Source: Kribbella solani (GTDB lineage Bacteria; Actinomycetota; Actinomycetes; Propionibacteriales; Kribbellaceae). From it: 64,000 nt of DNA. A program made the position numbers and the translations under genes. Positions 44,516 through 53,242 of the stretch are shown piece after piece (position 1 is the first letter of the stretch; the number at the start of each line of letters is the position of its first letter). The DNA lies in contig NZ_JACHNF010000001.1 in assembly GCF_014205295.1 (NCBI RefSeq), forward strand, positions 992,001 to 1,056,000, given 5' to 3'. The notes below the pieces were generated by a model, which was given only the letters and a program-made list of their open reading frames with translations, did not search any database and was not told the DNA's origin.

Positions 44516-45145
44516 TCAGGCTGTGCGGGGGCGGGTGGTGGACAGTTCCGGGGTTCGGCGGAGCATTTGGAGGGCTCGCATGCGCATGGGGCCGATGCTG
44601 CCGATCGGGAGGTTCAGGGCTTCCGCGATCTCCGTGTACGACGGGCAGCTGTCGGACATCAGCGCGCGGATCAGGCGCTGGTAGCGCGTCGGAAGCCGGC
44701 GGAGCGCCTGCTCGGTGGACGGTTCGTATTCGCCGTCGACCGGATAGATGTCCAGGACCGCCATCCGCAGGCCGTCGCTGTGTTCGGCGGTCGGGTCGGC
44801 GTACAGGAGGTACCGCTTGCGGCTGATGGCGAAGCGGAGCCCTTCGCGCCGGGCGGTGGCGGCCAGCCAGGCGGGCAGACATTCAGGGTCGCGGATCTGG
44901 CGGCCGTGCTGCCACAACCTTAGCCAGGTGAGCTGGGCGACGTCACCGGCGTCGCTGTGGCTGAGGCCGACGCCGCGGGCCGCGTGGGTGAGCAGGTGTC
45001 CGTAGCGTGCCTCCAGTTCCTTCCAGGCCGACCAGTCGGAGGCCAGGGCCCGGCGCAGGAGTGCCTCCAAGGAGTCTCCGGAATCGTAGTGATGGCGATT
45101 CCCGTCGGGTGTGCGTTCGATTGTGGGTGGCGAGATCGTCGACAC
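44516..45145 (-). CDS. Sigma-70 family (ECF-like) RNA polymerase sigma factor
   Basis: 209 residues from GTG 45145 with AAAGGA upstream. Region 2: WKELEARYGHLLTHAARGVGLSHSDAGDVAQLTWLRLWQHG. Region 4: ALRRLPTRYQRLIRALMSDSCPSYTEIAEALNLPIGSIGPMRMRALQMLRR. No anti-sigma gene is adjacent. Regulon unknown. It is convergent with pdxS. Confidence 0.9.
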   Translation of the reverse strand: MSTISPPTIERTPDGNRHHYDSGDSLEALLRRALASDWSAWKELEARYGHLLTHAARGVGLSHSDAGDVAQLTWLRLWQHGRQIRDPECLPAWLAATARREGLRFAISRKRYLLYADPTAEHSDGLRMAVLDIYPVDGEYEPSTEQALRRLPTRYQRLIRALMSDSCPSYTEIAEALNLPIGSIGPMRMRALQMLRRTPELSTTRPRTA

Positions 45146-45380
45146 GTTCCACGTCCTTTCGCTGAATTCCGCAAATGGGCGAACGACGTGGGAGCAAATG
45201 ACGCAGGTAGGTCGGCCGAGGGCCGGCGGACGGTCGGCAGGCAGCCACCGGAATCCGCGCCGGATGAATCCTCACTCGGCATTACCGACCGTTGCCTCAC
45301 CCGCCCCCAGCGGCCGTCGTCAGTGCTGCCTTCGCCGCCTATTCGATCACCGGGCCCGTCACCCAGGCGTAGTCACGCCG
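45146..45380. other. Gene-free stretch upstream of the sigma factor
   Basis: I see no credible gene in these 235 bp. They hold the sigma-factor promoter region on the minus strand and the 3' flank of the antiporter gene. Short inverted elements such as ATCACCGG/CCGGTGAT occur but none is convincing as a terminator. Confidence 0.5.
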
Positions 45381-46847
45381 TCACGGAAGGCGTGTTCTCG
45401 CGTCACCGCTCGCGTACTCATCACCGGTCGGTAATTGCGCCGTCGCGCTGGGTTCGCGAACCGACGGTCCGAGCAGCCGGAGCAGCGGCAGCGTCATCAT
45501 CGTGGTGACCAGCGCCATCATCACCAGGACGGTGAACGCGCCCGCGTTGATCAGTCCCGCGCCGAGACCCGCGGACAGCACCACTATTTCGGTGATTCCC
45601 CGCGCGTTCATCAGTACGCCGAGCCCGATCGCCGACCGGATCGGCAAACCGCCGGTGAGGGCCACCGGGGTGGCGCCGAGGAATTTGCCGGCCACCGCAA
45701 CCACCAGCAGCAAGGCGCCGGCCGCGAAGACCTCGGGATGCGAGCCGGCCGCGTTGACGTCGGTCTTCAGACCGATCGAGGCGAAGAAGACAGGTACCAG
45801 GATGGCCTGGTTCAGCCCGCTGAGCTGCCCGGCGACGCGGGCCACCGCGGGGTTGTCCTTGGGCAGCACCAGGCCGGCCAGGAAGCCACCGAAGATCGCG
45901 TGCACCCCGATCGCGTCGGTGGCCGCGGCCAGCCCGAAGATCAGGGCCAGGACGGCCAGTACGAGGATCGCGCTGGGTAGGTGGCCGGCGTACCGGTCGG
46001 CGAGCAGGCGAGCAGCGGGTTTGAGTACGAAGACCGCCAGCGCGCCGACCAGGACTGTCAGGGTCAGGGCGACCAAGGACGTGGTGATGTCAGGTGACTT
46101 GATCATTGCCAGCACGATCGCGAGCGCACACCAGGCGAGTACGTCGGCGACCGCCGCGCAGAGCATCGCCAGCGAGCCGAGCCGGGTGCCGACCAGGTCG
46201 AAGTCCTGCACGATCCGGGCGAGTACCGGGAACGCGGTGATCGCCAGCGCGGTGCCGACGAAGATCACGAACGGCAGCCGCCCGGCCGCCGGACCGGCCA
46301 GGGTGGAGTACAACGGCAGTGCCGCCAGGACGCCGAGCGCGAACGGTACCGCCATGATTGCGAGGCTCGCGCCCGCGATCGCGCCGCGATCGCGGCCCAG
46401 TTTGCCGCGGCCGAACTCGGCGCCGACGGTGAACATGAAGATGGCCAGGCCTGCCTGGGCAAGCAGGTTCAGGTTCGGCAGGACTTCCGTCGGGATGATG
46501 GCGTCGAACAGCCTGGGCGCCAGCGTCGCGAGCAGGGACGGGCCGAGGACCAGCCCGGCGATGATCTCGCCGACCACCGCGGGCTGACCGAGCAGCTTGG
46601 CGAGGCGGCCGAACACGGTGGCCAGCGCGCAGACGACCGCGACGGCGATCAGCAGCCGCCACATCAGTGCGGCCGGGGAGGTGGACGCGGTCGGGCCGGT
46701 CGTGCCGGGCGGGGGTTGGTGATCGTTGTCGAGCCAGCCGAGGGCCGACGCGACGCCGAGCAGGATCGCGGCGGCCGCGACCAGCCCACCGGCAACCACC
46801 AGTCCACGACCGGGTTTGGGCAGCAAGGAACCATCAGTTACGGACAT
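45381..46847 (-). CDS. Cation:proton antiporter (CPA2/Kef type)
   Basis: 488 residues, with one extra N-terminal helix then a Na+/H+-exchanger domain of ~12 helices: LGQPAVVGEIIAGLVLGPSLLA, GLAIFMFTVGAEFG, FPVLARIVQDFDLVGTRLGSLAMLCAAVADVLAW (with the DxxAW-type acidic pair), and GLGVLMNARGITEIVVL. No TrkA domain. It follows the N-hydroxylase gene by 92 bp in the same direction. It may be export or self-protection for the cluster, or unrelated ion balance. Confidence 0.9.
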   Translation of the reverse strand: MSVTDGSLLPKPGRGLVVAGGLVAAAAILLGVASALGWLDNDHQPPPGTTGPTASTSPAALMWRLLIAVAVVCALATVFGRLAKLLGQPAVVGEIIAGLVLGPSLLATLAPRLFDAIIPTEVLPNLNLLAQAGLAIFMFTVGAEFGRGKLGRDRGAIAGASLAIMAVPFALGVLAALPLYSTLAGPAAGRLPFVIFVGTALAITAFPVLARIVQDFDLVGTRLGSLAMLCAAVADVLAWCALAIVLAMIKSPDITTSLVALTLTVLVGALAVFVLKPAARLLADRYAGHLPSAILVLAVLALIFGLAAATDAIGVHAIFGGFLAGLVLPKDNPAVARVAGQLSGLNQAILVPVFFASIGLKTDVNAAGSHPEVFAAGALLLVVAVAGKFLGATPVALTGGLPIRSAIGLGVLMNARGITEIVVLSAGLGAGLINAGAFTVLVMMALVTTMMTLPLLRLLGPSVREPSATAQLPTGDEYASGDARTRLP

Positions 46848-46939
46848 GGCGACCTGTCTGTTGCGCGGGTTCGGCGCGGCGGTGCGGTTCAGCGGCAGGC
46901 CGGACCGGCGCCGCCGTGTTCAGGAGGCGATCGTGCGGA

Positions 46940-48277
46940 TCAGCGGTGCGGTTCGGCGGCCGCCGCAGCCAGTTCGTCCGCGGTGTCCAGTTCGTCCGCG
47001 GCGATCTGTTCGTTCGGGGCGGTGCGGTGGGCGAGGAGGTCGTCGGCGATGTCGCCGGCGCGGTTGCCTAGCACGCTGAGCAGGGAGTCCGCGATGCCGT
47101 GTGTCGCCTCGTTGACGCCCTGCAGGTAGCAGGCCGCGTCGGACGGTTCGTTCAGCTCCAGCCGGTACCGCCGGGTCACGTCGATCCGGTCCAGGCCGAT
47201 CGCCGCGCTCAGGTCGCGGACCATCGCCGGCATCTCGCGGACGAACCCGGTACCTAGGAACACATAGTCGAGCCGGAGCTCATTCACCTGACCGGTACGC
47301 CGATCGGTCAGCTCGACGACGATCTCGTCGCCCTCCTCGCGGGCACCGGTGATGTCGGTCATCGTCACCAGCCGGCGCCGGTCGACGCCGTGCAGCTTGT
47401 CGAGGTACATCCCGGCGTACAGATCCTCCAGCAGGTCGGTCTCCACGCCGGAGTAGTTGGTCAGATGCATCTCGCGCAGGATCTGGTCCCGGCCTTCGGG
47501 CCGTGCCTCGAAGACCTTGTCGATGAACGACGGGTAGTACAGCTCGTTGGTGAACTTGTTCGTGTCGTACGAGCGCAGCCCGATCGACCGCATCACCCAG
47601 CTCACGTCGGCGGCCGGAAGATCGTTGCCCAGCGAGCGGAACATCTCGGCCGCGCTCTGCGCCGCGCCGATCACGGCGACCCGGTGCGGCGCGTCCGTGG
47701 CCAGCTCGGCGATCCGGTACCGGTACTGCGTACTGTGCACCAGCCGGTCGGCGGGCAGACCGGCCAGCACCGGCGGCACGTACGGATCCCGCCCCGCGCC
47801 GATCACCAGGTACCGGCTGGAGATCGTGCTGCCGTCGGCGAGCTTGGTCAGCCACCCGGTCAGTACGCCGGACGCGTCCCGCGCCGGCGCGACCGAGGTG
47901 CACTCGACGCCGAGCTCGAACTTCACCTTGCGCAGCGTCCGGGCGACCCAGCTGAGATAGCCCGAGATCTCGACCCGGTACGGCGTGAAGCTGCCCATGT
48001 TGATGAAGTCGTCGAGCCGGCCGACGCAGCGCAGGTAGTTCAGGAAGGTGAACTCGCTGCGCGGGTTCCGCAACGTGACCAGGTCCTTGGCGAACGCGAC
48101 CTGGCTCTTCGTCCAGGGCAGCAGCAGGCCGCGCTGCCACTCGACGGTCCGGCCGCGTTCGATCACGAGCGAGTTCTCGGCCAGGCCGTCGATGCCGAGT
48201 TCTTCGAGCGCGACCGCCAGCGCCAGGTTTGCGGGACCGCCGCCGATGGCGAGCAGCTCGACCTCACGGTTTGTCAT
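46940..48277 (-). CDS. SidA/IucD/PvdA-type L-amino-acid (ornithine/lysine) N-monooxygenase
   Basis: 445 residues. FAD motif LLAIGGGPANLALAVALEE, substrate region LPWTKSQVAFAKDLVTLRNPRSEFTFLNYLRCVGRLDDFINMG, NADPH motif VAVIGAAQSAAEMFRSL, and C-terminal YVFLGTGF. The family hydroxylates a primary amine, usually omega-amine of ornithine or lysine, to a hydroxylamine. No siderophore synthetase is in the window, so it probably provides an N-hydroxy building block for the surrounding cluster. It starts 42 bp after the ATP-grasp stop. The C-terminal ~35 residues are Ala/Glu rich. Confidence 0.92.
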   Translation of the reverse strand: MTNREVELLAIGGGPANLALAVALEELGIDGLAENSLVIERGRTVEWQRGLLLPWTKSQVAFAKDLVTLRNPRSEFTFLNYLRCVGRLDDFINMGSFTPYRVEISGYLSWVARTLRKVKFELGVECTSVAPARDASGVLTGWLTKLADGSTISSRYLVIGAGRDPYVPPVLAGLPADRLVHSTQYRYRIAELATDAPHRVAVIGAAQSAAEMFRSLGNDLPAADVSWVMRSIGLRSYDTNKFTNELYYPSFIDKVFEARPEGRDQILREMHLTNYSGVETDLLEDLYAGMYLDKLHGVDRRRLVTMTDITGAREEGDEIVVELTDRRTGQVNELRLDYVFLGTGFVREMPAMVRDLSAAIGLDRIDVTRRYRLELNEPSDAACYLQGVNEATHGIADSLLSVLGNRAGDIADDLLAHRTAPNEQIAADELDTADELAAAAAEPHR

Positions 48278-48319
48278 TCGGGCTCCTGGTCTCTCCGCTG
48301 GGTTCCGGCCGGTCGTGGA

Positions 48320-49606
48320 TCACCACGGCCGGCCGGAGTACTCGGTCTCGTTCAGCGCTTCGTACTTCAGTTCGACCAGCCCGGCCGCGGCTGTCAGCCG
48401 GTCGGCGCAGGTGGCCGGGTCGGCGGCGGTACAGATCACGTACGCGTGCCGGCCGAGGTGGGCCCGTGGTGGCAGCCGCACGGTCGCGCCGGCCGGCGCC
48501 ATCGCGCGCGCCTCCAGCAGGCCGGGGACGGCACCCGGCGCGGGCACGGTGATCTCCACCACCCGGGCGTCCTCGGGTGGGTAGCAGAACCGGATCCCGA
48601 CACATTCGCGGCGATCCGGCGCGAGCCCGGGCTGCTTGCCCTGGGCGACGCCGACCAGGATCTCGCCAGGTTCGATGCCGGTGGCAAGCTTTCCCAGGTA
48701 CGGAATCAGGTCGCCGCCGAGCCGGCCGTTCACCTCGATCACGACCGGCCCACGCGAGCCGAGGCGGAGCTCGGTGTGCGTGACTCCGAACCGTACGCCG
48801 AGGGCCGCGTGGGTCCGGCGCAGGAGTTCGCGCAGCGCCGGATCGGTCAGCAAGGGGTCGTTGCCGTCGACAACGTGGCCGGTCTCCTCGAAGTACGGAG
48901 GCGGCCCGAGTTCCTTGTGTGCCACGCAGAACGGCGTGTACTCGCCATCGACCACCGCTCCGTCGACGCTGATCTCCGGTCCGTCGGCGAACTCCTCGAT
49001 CAGGGCGCCGCCTTGATAGGCGGCTGGTCCGCTGCGACTCGACTCGTCGGCCCGCGCGTATGCGTCGGCTAGGCCGTCCGCGCCGGCCACCATGGCGACG
49101 CCGATGCTGGCCGCCATGCCGCGCGGTTTGACCACCACCGGATAGCCGATCCCGGCGGCCGCGGTGGCGGCCGCTTCGGCTGTCGCGGCCACCGCGAACC
49201 GGGGTTGCGGAAGGCCGGCCGCGGTCAGGGCCTGTCTGGTCAGGGCCTTGTTCCGGCAGCCTTCGGCGCCCGCGGCGGTCAGGCCGGGGACGCCGAGCCG
49301 GTCGGCGACAAGGGCGGCGATGATCACCGACGGCTCGTCGTACGTGCAGGTGCCGACGACCCGATGCGACCGCGCGACCGCCTCGGCAGCAGCGAACAGC
49401 GCGTCGTGGTCGAGTACCAGACCCGCTCCGGTGAGCGGAGGGACGACAGTGCTGCCGACAACGTACGGCAGTTGCCAGTCGGCCGGCTCGTCGTCGATCA
49501 GCCAGAGGTGACTGCGCTTGGCGGCCGCCTCCAGCAGGTACTGGCGGTAGGGCTGGAAGCCGCTGCCGAACAGCAGTACGACTCCGTCGCCGGTGTCCTC
49601 GTCCAC
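48320..49606 (-). CDS. ATP-grasp carboxylate-amine ligase
   Basis: 428 residues from GTG 49606, with GGGAGGC upstream. ATP-grasp: AAGAEGCRNKALTRQALTAAGLPQPRF, phosphate-binding YPVVVKPRGMAASIGVAM, ALIEEFADGPEISVDGAV, metal ligands HTELRLGSRGPVVIEVNGRLGGDLIP. The arrangement matches the BacD/L-amino-acid ligase group, which joins two amino acids via an acyl phosphate. It heads an operon with the N-hydroxylase, so the hydroxylated amino acid may be its substrate. Divergent from the SARP-type regulator. Confidence 0.9.
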   Translation of the reverse strand: MDEDTGDGVVLLFGSGFQPYRQYLLEAAAKRSHLWLIDDEPADWQLPYVVGSTVVPPLTGAGLVLDHDALFAAAEAVARSHRVVGTCTYDEPSVIIAALVADRLGVPGLTAAGAEGCRNKALTRQALTAAGLPQPRFAVAATAEAAATAAAGIGYPVVVKPRGMAASIGVAMVAGADGLADAYARADESSRSGPAAYQGGALIEEFADGPEISVDGAVVDGEYTPFCVAHKELGPPPYFEETGHVVDGNDPLLTDPALRELLRRTHAALGVRFGVTHTELRLGSRGPVVIEVNGRLGGDLIPYLGKLATGIEPGEILVGVAQGKQPGLAPDRRECVGIRFCYPPEDARVVEITVPAPGAVPGLLEARAMAPAGATVRLPPRAHLGRHAYVICTAADPATCADRLTAAAGLVELKYEALNETEYSGRPW

Positions 49607-49881
49607 GTGGTTGCCTCCCGGGCTAGCACTCCCCAACGAGAGCGAACCGGGCGCCACGGGTGATACAGCGACCTGCCGAACGAATTCTCCTGGAACTGCC
49701 GGGCCCAATGCCTTGTCACCCATTAGCAGACGCTTCAGACTTCACGGCAGGTAATGCATGCGTCACTGCCGAGGAGGTCTCCGATGTCCGTGGGGGGAGA
49801 GGAATCCGGCAATGCCCGGCACGGTAACAGGGCGTCGCCTGTCAATTACACGAAGTGGGATTTTCGGCCCATGGGGGGCAA
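49607..49881. promoter_or_regulatory. Divergent control region of the ATP-grasp and SARP genes
   Basis: 275 bp without a gene. It contains TGCCTTGTCAC at 49709-49719, repeated upstream of the P450 gene at 61532-61542, and an inverted repeat CGGCAG (49745-49750)/CTGCCG (49766-49771). No clear -35/-10 pair stands out. This is the likely place for regulator binding in the cluster. Confidence 0.45.
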
Positions 49882-50697
49882 ATGATTGATTTAATCGGTC
49901 CGGCCGGGAATCCGGATTCCGATTCCGATCCGGACGACAGTCCGCCGGCCGCGAAACTGCTGCTGCTGGACGGATTCCAGGTGCTGGTGGACGACCAGCC
50001 GCTGGCGATTCCGCTCAGCGCCCGCCGGGTGGTCGCGTACGTCGCGCTCCGCAGCCGTTCCAGCCGTGCGGAGGTGGCCGGAACGCTGTGGCCGGAGGTA
50101 CCGGACTCGAAGGCGCAGGCCTGTCTGCGTACCGCGCTGTGGCGGCTGCGGCAGTTGAGTGACCATCCACTGGTGACCGGCGACGAGACGCTCTGGCTGG
50201 ACGAATCGCTCGACGTCGACGTGAGTACGCTGATCGCCGCGATCCAGCGGGTGATCAACGAGGGGGAGTGCGGTGCCGATCGGGGCCTGCTGCCGACGCT
50301 GGCCACGATGGGCGAGCTGCTACCTGGCTGGTACGACGACTGGGTTCTGCTCGGCCGTGAGCGGCTGCGCCAGCTGCAACTGCATGCGCTCGAGCTGACC
50401 GCGCAGGGGCTGACGTGCGACGGCCGGTACGCCGAGGCGATCGAGGCCGCGATGGCCGCGGTCCGGCTGGAGCCGTTGCGGGAGAGCGCGACCCGGGTAC
50501 TGATCGAGGTCCACCTGGCCGAGGACAACGTGGTGGAGGCGATGCGGCGGCTCGAATTCTTCCGCCGGAGCCTGGCCACCGAGCTCGGCGTCGAGCCGAC
50601 CGAGGAGCTGGTGGAGCTCGTCCGCAGCCGGCAAACCGTCACGCATGCACGCCGCGACCGCCCGCGCATCCTCCGCCGCCACCGCAACCTGGCCTGA
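49882..50697 (+). CDS. SARP-type regulator (winged helix + BTAD domain)
   Basis: 271 residues from ATG 49882 with GGGGGGCAA upstream (GTG 49855 possible). An OmpR-like N-terminal DNA-binding domain (SARRVVAYVALRSRSSRAEVAGTLWPEVPDSKAQACLRTALWRLRQL) is followed by a bacterial transcriptional activation domain (LHALELTAQGLTCDGRYAEAIEAAMAAVRLEPLRESATRVLIEVHLAEDN). Small SARPs activate natural-product gene clusters in actinomycetes. Its place inside a set of biosynthetic genes makes it the likely cluster-situated activator. Confidence 0.9.
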   Translation: MIDLIGPAGNPDSDSDPDDSPPAAKLLLLDGFQVLVDDQPLAIPLSARRVVAYVALRSRSSRAEVAGTLWPEVPDSKAQACLRTALWRLRQLSDHPLVTGDETLWLDESLDVDVSTLIAAIQRVINEGECGADRGLLPTLATMGELLPGWYDDWVLLGRERLRQLQLHALELTAQGLTCDGRYAEAIEAAMAAVRLEPLRESATRVLIEVHLAEDNVVEAMRRLEFFRRSLATELGVEPTEELVELVRSRQTVTHARRDRPRILRRHRNLA

Positions 50698-50706
50698 GGT
50701 CCTGGG

Positions 50707-52053
50707 TCAGCCCGGCGGGCTCCACAGGTCCTCGGCGCCCAGTGCTTCCACGTGGTACTTGCCGAGTGCGCTGGTGATCAACCGAAGCTCCAACGCCAAA
50801 CACTCGACCAGATTGACCAGACCGTTGTCCGGGTCGGTGTCGACCGACAGCAGGGCGGCCCGCCCGAGCCCAGCCGCAGTGGCGCCCAGTGCCAGTGTCT
50901 TCGCGACCCGTGCCCCTTCCCACATCCGGCCGGACACCAGTAGGCAATTGCTGGTCGCACCGATCCGGTCGAGGCATTCACCGAGTGGTAGCCCGACCTG
51001 GTCGAGGAATGCGCGCGGCGCCCAGCCCGTACCGCCCTCTGCTCCGTCGACCGTGACCGCGTCGGCACCTGCCGCCCACGCGACCCGTGCGGCGGCCGCG
51101 ATGTCCCGGGCCGGTGGCAGCTTCACCCAGATCCGGGCGCGCGGGTAGTTGTTCCGCATCAGCCGGACCTGCTGGCGCAGGATCTCTTCGGTGAAGCTTC
51201 CGGGGCTGCTGCTGCGTAGCACCTGGCCATTACCGACGACCGGGTCGAGTAGGTAGGCACCGGCCAGCCGAGTGGCCGCTTCGGCGCCCAACAAAGTCAT
51301 TCCACCCAGGCCGGGCTTCGCTCCTTGGCCGACCTTGAGTTCGAACGCGAGCCGCCTGGATTCCAGCAGGGACAGGGCGTTCGGGTCGCTGTAGACCAGG
51401 TTCCACACCTCGGCATCGGCGTCTTCGGTGCTCTGCTGGACGACGACACCGCCGTACCCGCCGACGGCCTCGGCCTGGTACGCGGCGATCCGGCCGAGCA
51501 GCGAGCGTTCGGCGTCCTCGTCCAACCGGCCGTAGCTGTTCACCGGCATCACGTTCTCGCCGATCACCAACGGGATGCCGAGCCGCGCGGCCTGACGGCC
51601 GGCCGCGATGCCGAGCGCGACGCTCGCCGCCTCGGTCGACCCGAAGGCGGACACGTACACCGGCAGGGCCGACCGAAGCCCGCCGATCGTGGTCTCCAGC
51701 ACGACGTCCTGGTACGTGGGTTCGCGCGCCAGCTCGACCAGCTTGGCGAACCTCTGCGGTACGAAGACCGGTGGCACCAGTCGTTGCCGGTCGATCGGGC
51801 AGTACGACTCACGGCCGCCCGCACCGAACAGCGCCTGACCGTACTGGTTCGCGGGCGGGAATGCGTCGGCGGCGCCGAGCTTGGCGCGGGCCCGGACGGC
51901 CGCCTCGGGGAACGTCTCGGCGTACAGGATGCCCTCCTCGGTGGATCGAACCTCCACCCGGACAGAGGCGGCGCGCGGCACCGGAAAATACCGGCCCGCC
52001 GTGACAGTCGCCGTGACAGTCGCCGGACGTTCGCCGTGACATTCGCCGGCCAC
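50707..52053 (-). CDS. Stand-alone FMN-binding glutamate synthase-like enzyme
   Basis: 448 residues if GTG 52053 is the start; internal GTG codons near residues 24 and 32 are possible. It matches the FMN/2-oxoglutarate barrel of glutamate synthase: FELKVGQGAKPGLGGM, RIWVKLPPARDIAAAARVAWAAGADAVTVDGAEGGTGWAPRAF, and LLVSGRMWEGARVAKTLALGATAAGLGRAALL. There is no glutaminase domain, and no ferredoxin or beta subunit nearby. It may be a repurposed flavoenzyme in the cluster. Convergent with the SARP gene, 9 bp apart. Confidence 0.85.
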   Translation of the reverse strand: MAGECHGERPATVTATVTAGRYFPVPRAASVRVEVRSTEEGILYAETFPEAAVRARAKLGAADAFPPANQYGQALFGAGGRESYCPIDRQRLVPPVFVPQRFAKLVELAREPTYQDVVLETTIGGLRSALPVYVSAFGSTEAASVALGIAAGRQAARLGIPLVIGENVMPVNSYGRLDEDAERSLLGRIAAYQAEAVGGYGGVVVQQSTEDADAEVWNLVYSDPNALSLLESRRLAFELKVGQGAKPGLGGMTLLGAEAATRLAGAYLLDPVVGNGQVLRSSSPGSFTEEILRQQVRLMRNNYPRARIWVKLPPARDIAAAARVAWAAGADAVTVDGAEGGTGWAPRAFLDQVGLPLGECLDRIGATSNCLLVSGRMWEGARVAKTLALGATAAGLGRAALLSVDTDPDNGLVNLVECLALELRLITSALGKYHVEALGAEDLWSPPG

Positions 52054-52126
52054 TCGTATCAGCCGTGCCGATTCGTCCCCTCAGCATCAGCGGATCTGTT
52101 ACCGATTTGGGCCGGGGGCAACAACG

Positions 52127-53242
52127 ATGAAGTCTTTGCGCGCGACCACGTTGACGGTCGTCGTCTCCTTGAGCATTGGCAGCGTGGTGGCCGTCGGCGG
52201 CACCGCGGCCGCCTCGAATCCCTGCAGGCTGCCCTCGGGTGTCCTGGCGGCGAGCACGCTCGCGCAGCGCTCCGCGGTCGAGTGCGGCGCCGTCGGCCGG
52301 CTGGTCGACGCGGGCAACGGCGTCGCGCTGACCGTCCAGCCGCCGGGCAGCAGCGTCACGATGGACCTGCTGTTCCCGTCCGGTGACCGCACCTACACCG
52401 TGACCACCGACGACCAGGGCCGAGTGACCACCGCGTCAGCTCCCGCCCCGAACCAGGCCGCGAACTCGAACCAGCCGGCCAGTACGCGGCAACCGGCAAG
52501 CAGGCAGCAGTCGGCAAGTAAGGGACAGCCGGTGGGTAAGCATCCTCCGGTCAGTCAGTTCCCGGACCTGCCTGGCCCGACTGCCTGTGACCGGTCCACC
52601 TACGTGCTCCGCGACTACAAGTGGAACTCGCCCTGGTTGTTCCGGACGACGAAGGGCACCACCCTGGCGACCAACCGGCAGCGCGACTTCGACGCGGCGG
52701 TCCGCCGCTCACTGGCGAACCTGATCGACGGCCACAACACCTGCGGTATGGACGGGCGGACCCGTGCGAGAGGCGCCTTCCTCGGCCACACCCGGACCAC
52801 AGGCAACTTCGTGTACGCCGACGGCCAAACCACCTGTGGCCGGCGAGACCACCAGAGCGTGATCGACGAAGGTGATCTACCGGGCGGATTCCTCGAAGCC
52901 ACACTGGCGTGGACGTGTACCTGGTCGGAGACCCGGCACGGCGTGACCCGCGCGGTCGAGGCAGACATCCGGCTCAACAGCGCCGACTACAACTGGACCT
53001 ACGACCCGGCCAACGACCCCAAGTGCCAACCGGCCCAGCCGCCCGACCAGGACCGCTGGCGGTACGACGTGGAGTCGGTAGTGACCCACGAGATGGGCCA
53101 CGTGTACGGGCTGGTCAACCTCAGCGCCATCGAGGATCTCAACCTGACCATGTACCCGGGTGTCCGGCGCTGCACCGGACACATGCGTACCCTCGGCCGC
53201 GGCGATGTACTGGGCATGCGGGCGCTCTACGGACGCCGCTGA
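52127..53242 (+). CDS. Secreted matrixin-like zinc metalloprotease, third ligand replaced
   Basis: 371 residues with a signal peptide (MKSLRATTLTVVVSLSIGSVVAVGGTAAAS). Then a small N-terminal region, a Gln/Ser/Pro-rich linker, and a C-terminal domain with HEMGHVYGLVN, then MYPG as a Met-turn. Zincins of the metzincin type have HExxHxxGxxH; here the last ligand position is Asn, so zinc binding may be altered or completed by another residue. Several cysteines suggest disulfides. Its 3' end overlaps the convergent permease by 16 bp. Confidence 0.8.
   Translation: MKSLRATTLTVVVSLSIGSVVAVGGTAAASNPCRLPSGVLAASTLAQRSAVECGAVGRLVDAGNGVALTVQPPGSSVTMDLLFPSGDRTYTVTTDDQGRVTTASAPAPNQAANSNQPASTRQPASRQQSASKGQPVGKHPPVSQFPDLPGPTACDRSTYVLRDYKWNSPWLFRTTKGTTLATNRQRDFDAAVRRSLANLIDGHNTCGMDGRTRARGAFLGHTRTTGNFVYADGQTTCGRRDHQSVIDEGDLPGGFLEATLAWTCTWSETRHGVTRAVEADIRLNSADYNWTYDPANDPKCQPAQPPDQDRWRYDVESVVTHEMGHVYGLVNLSAIEDLNLTMYPGVRRCTGHMRTLGRGDVLGMRALYGRR

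Noticed and set aside
44943..45275. Small genes in the gap upstream of the sigma factor
   Set aside because: Frames overlap the sigma-factor start, lack ribosome sites and show no recognisable sequence.
46940..48277. Siderophore biosynthesis locus
   Set aside because: The N-hydroxylase would fit, but no acyltransferase, NIS synthetase, NRPS or siderophore transporter is nearby.
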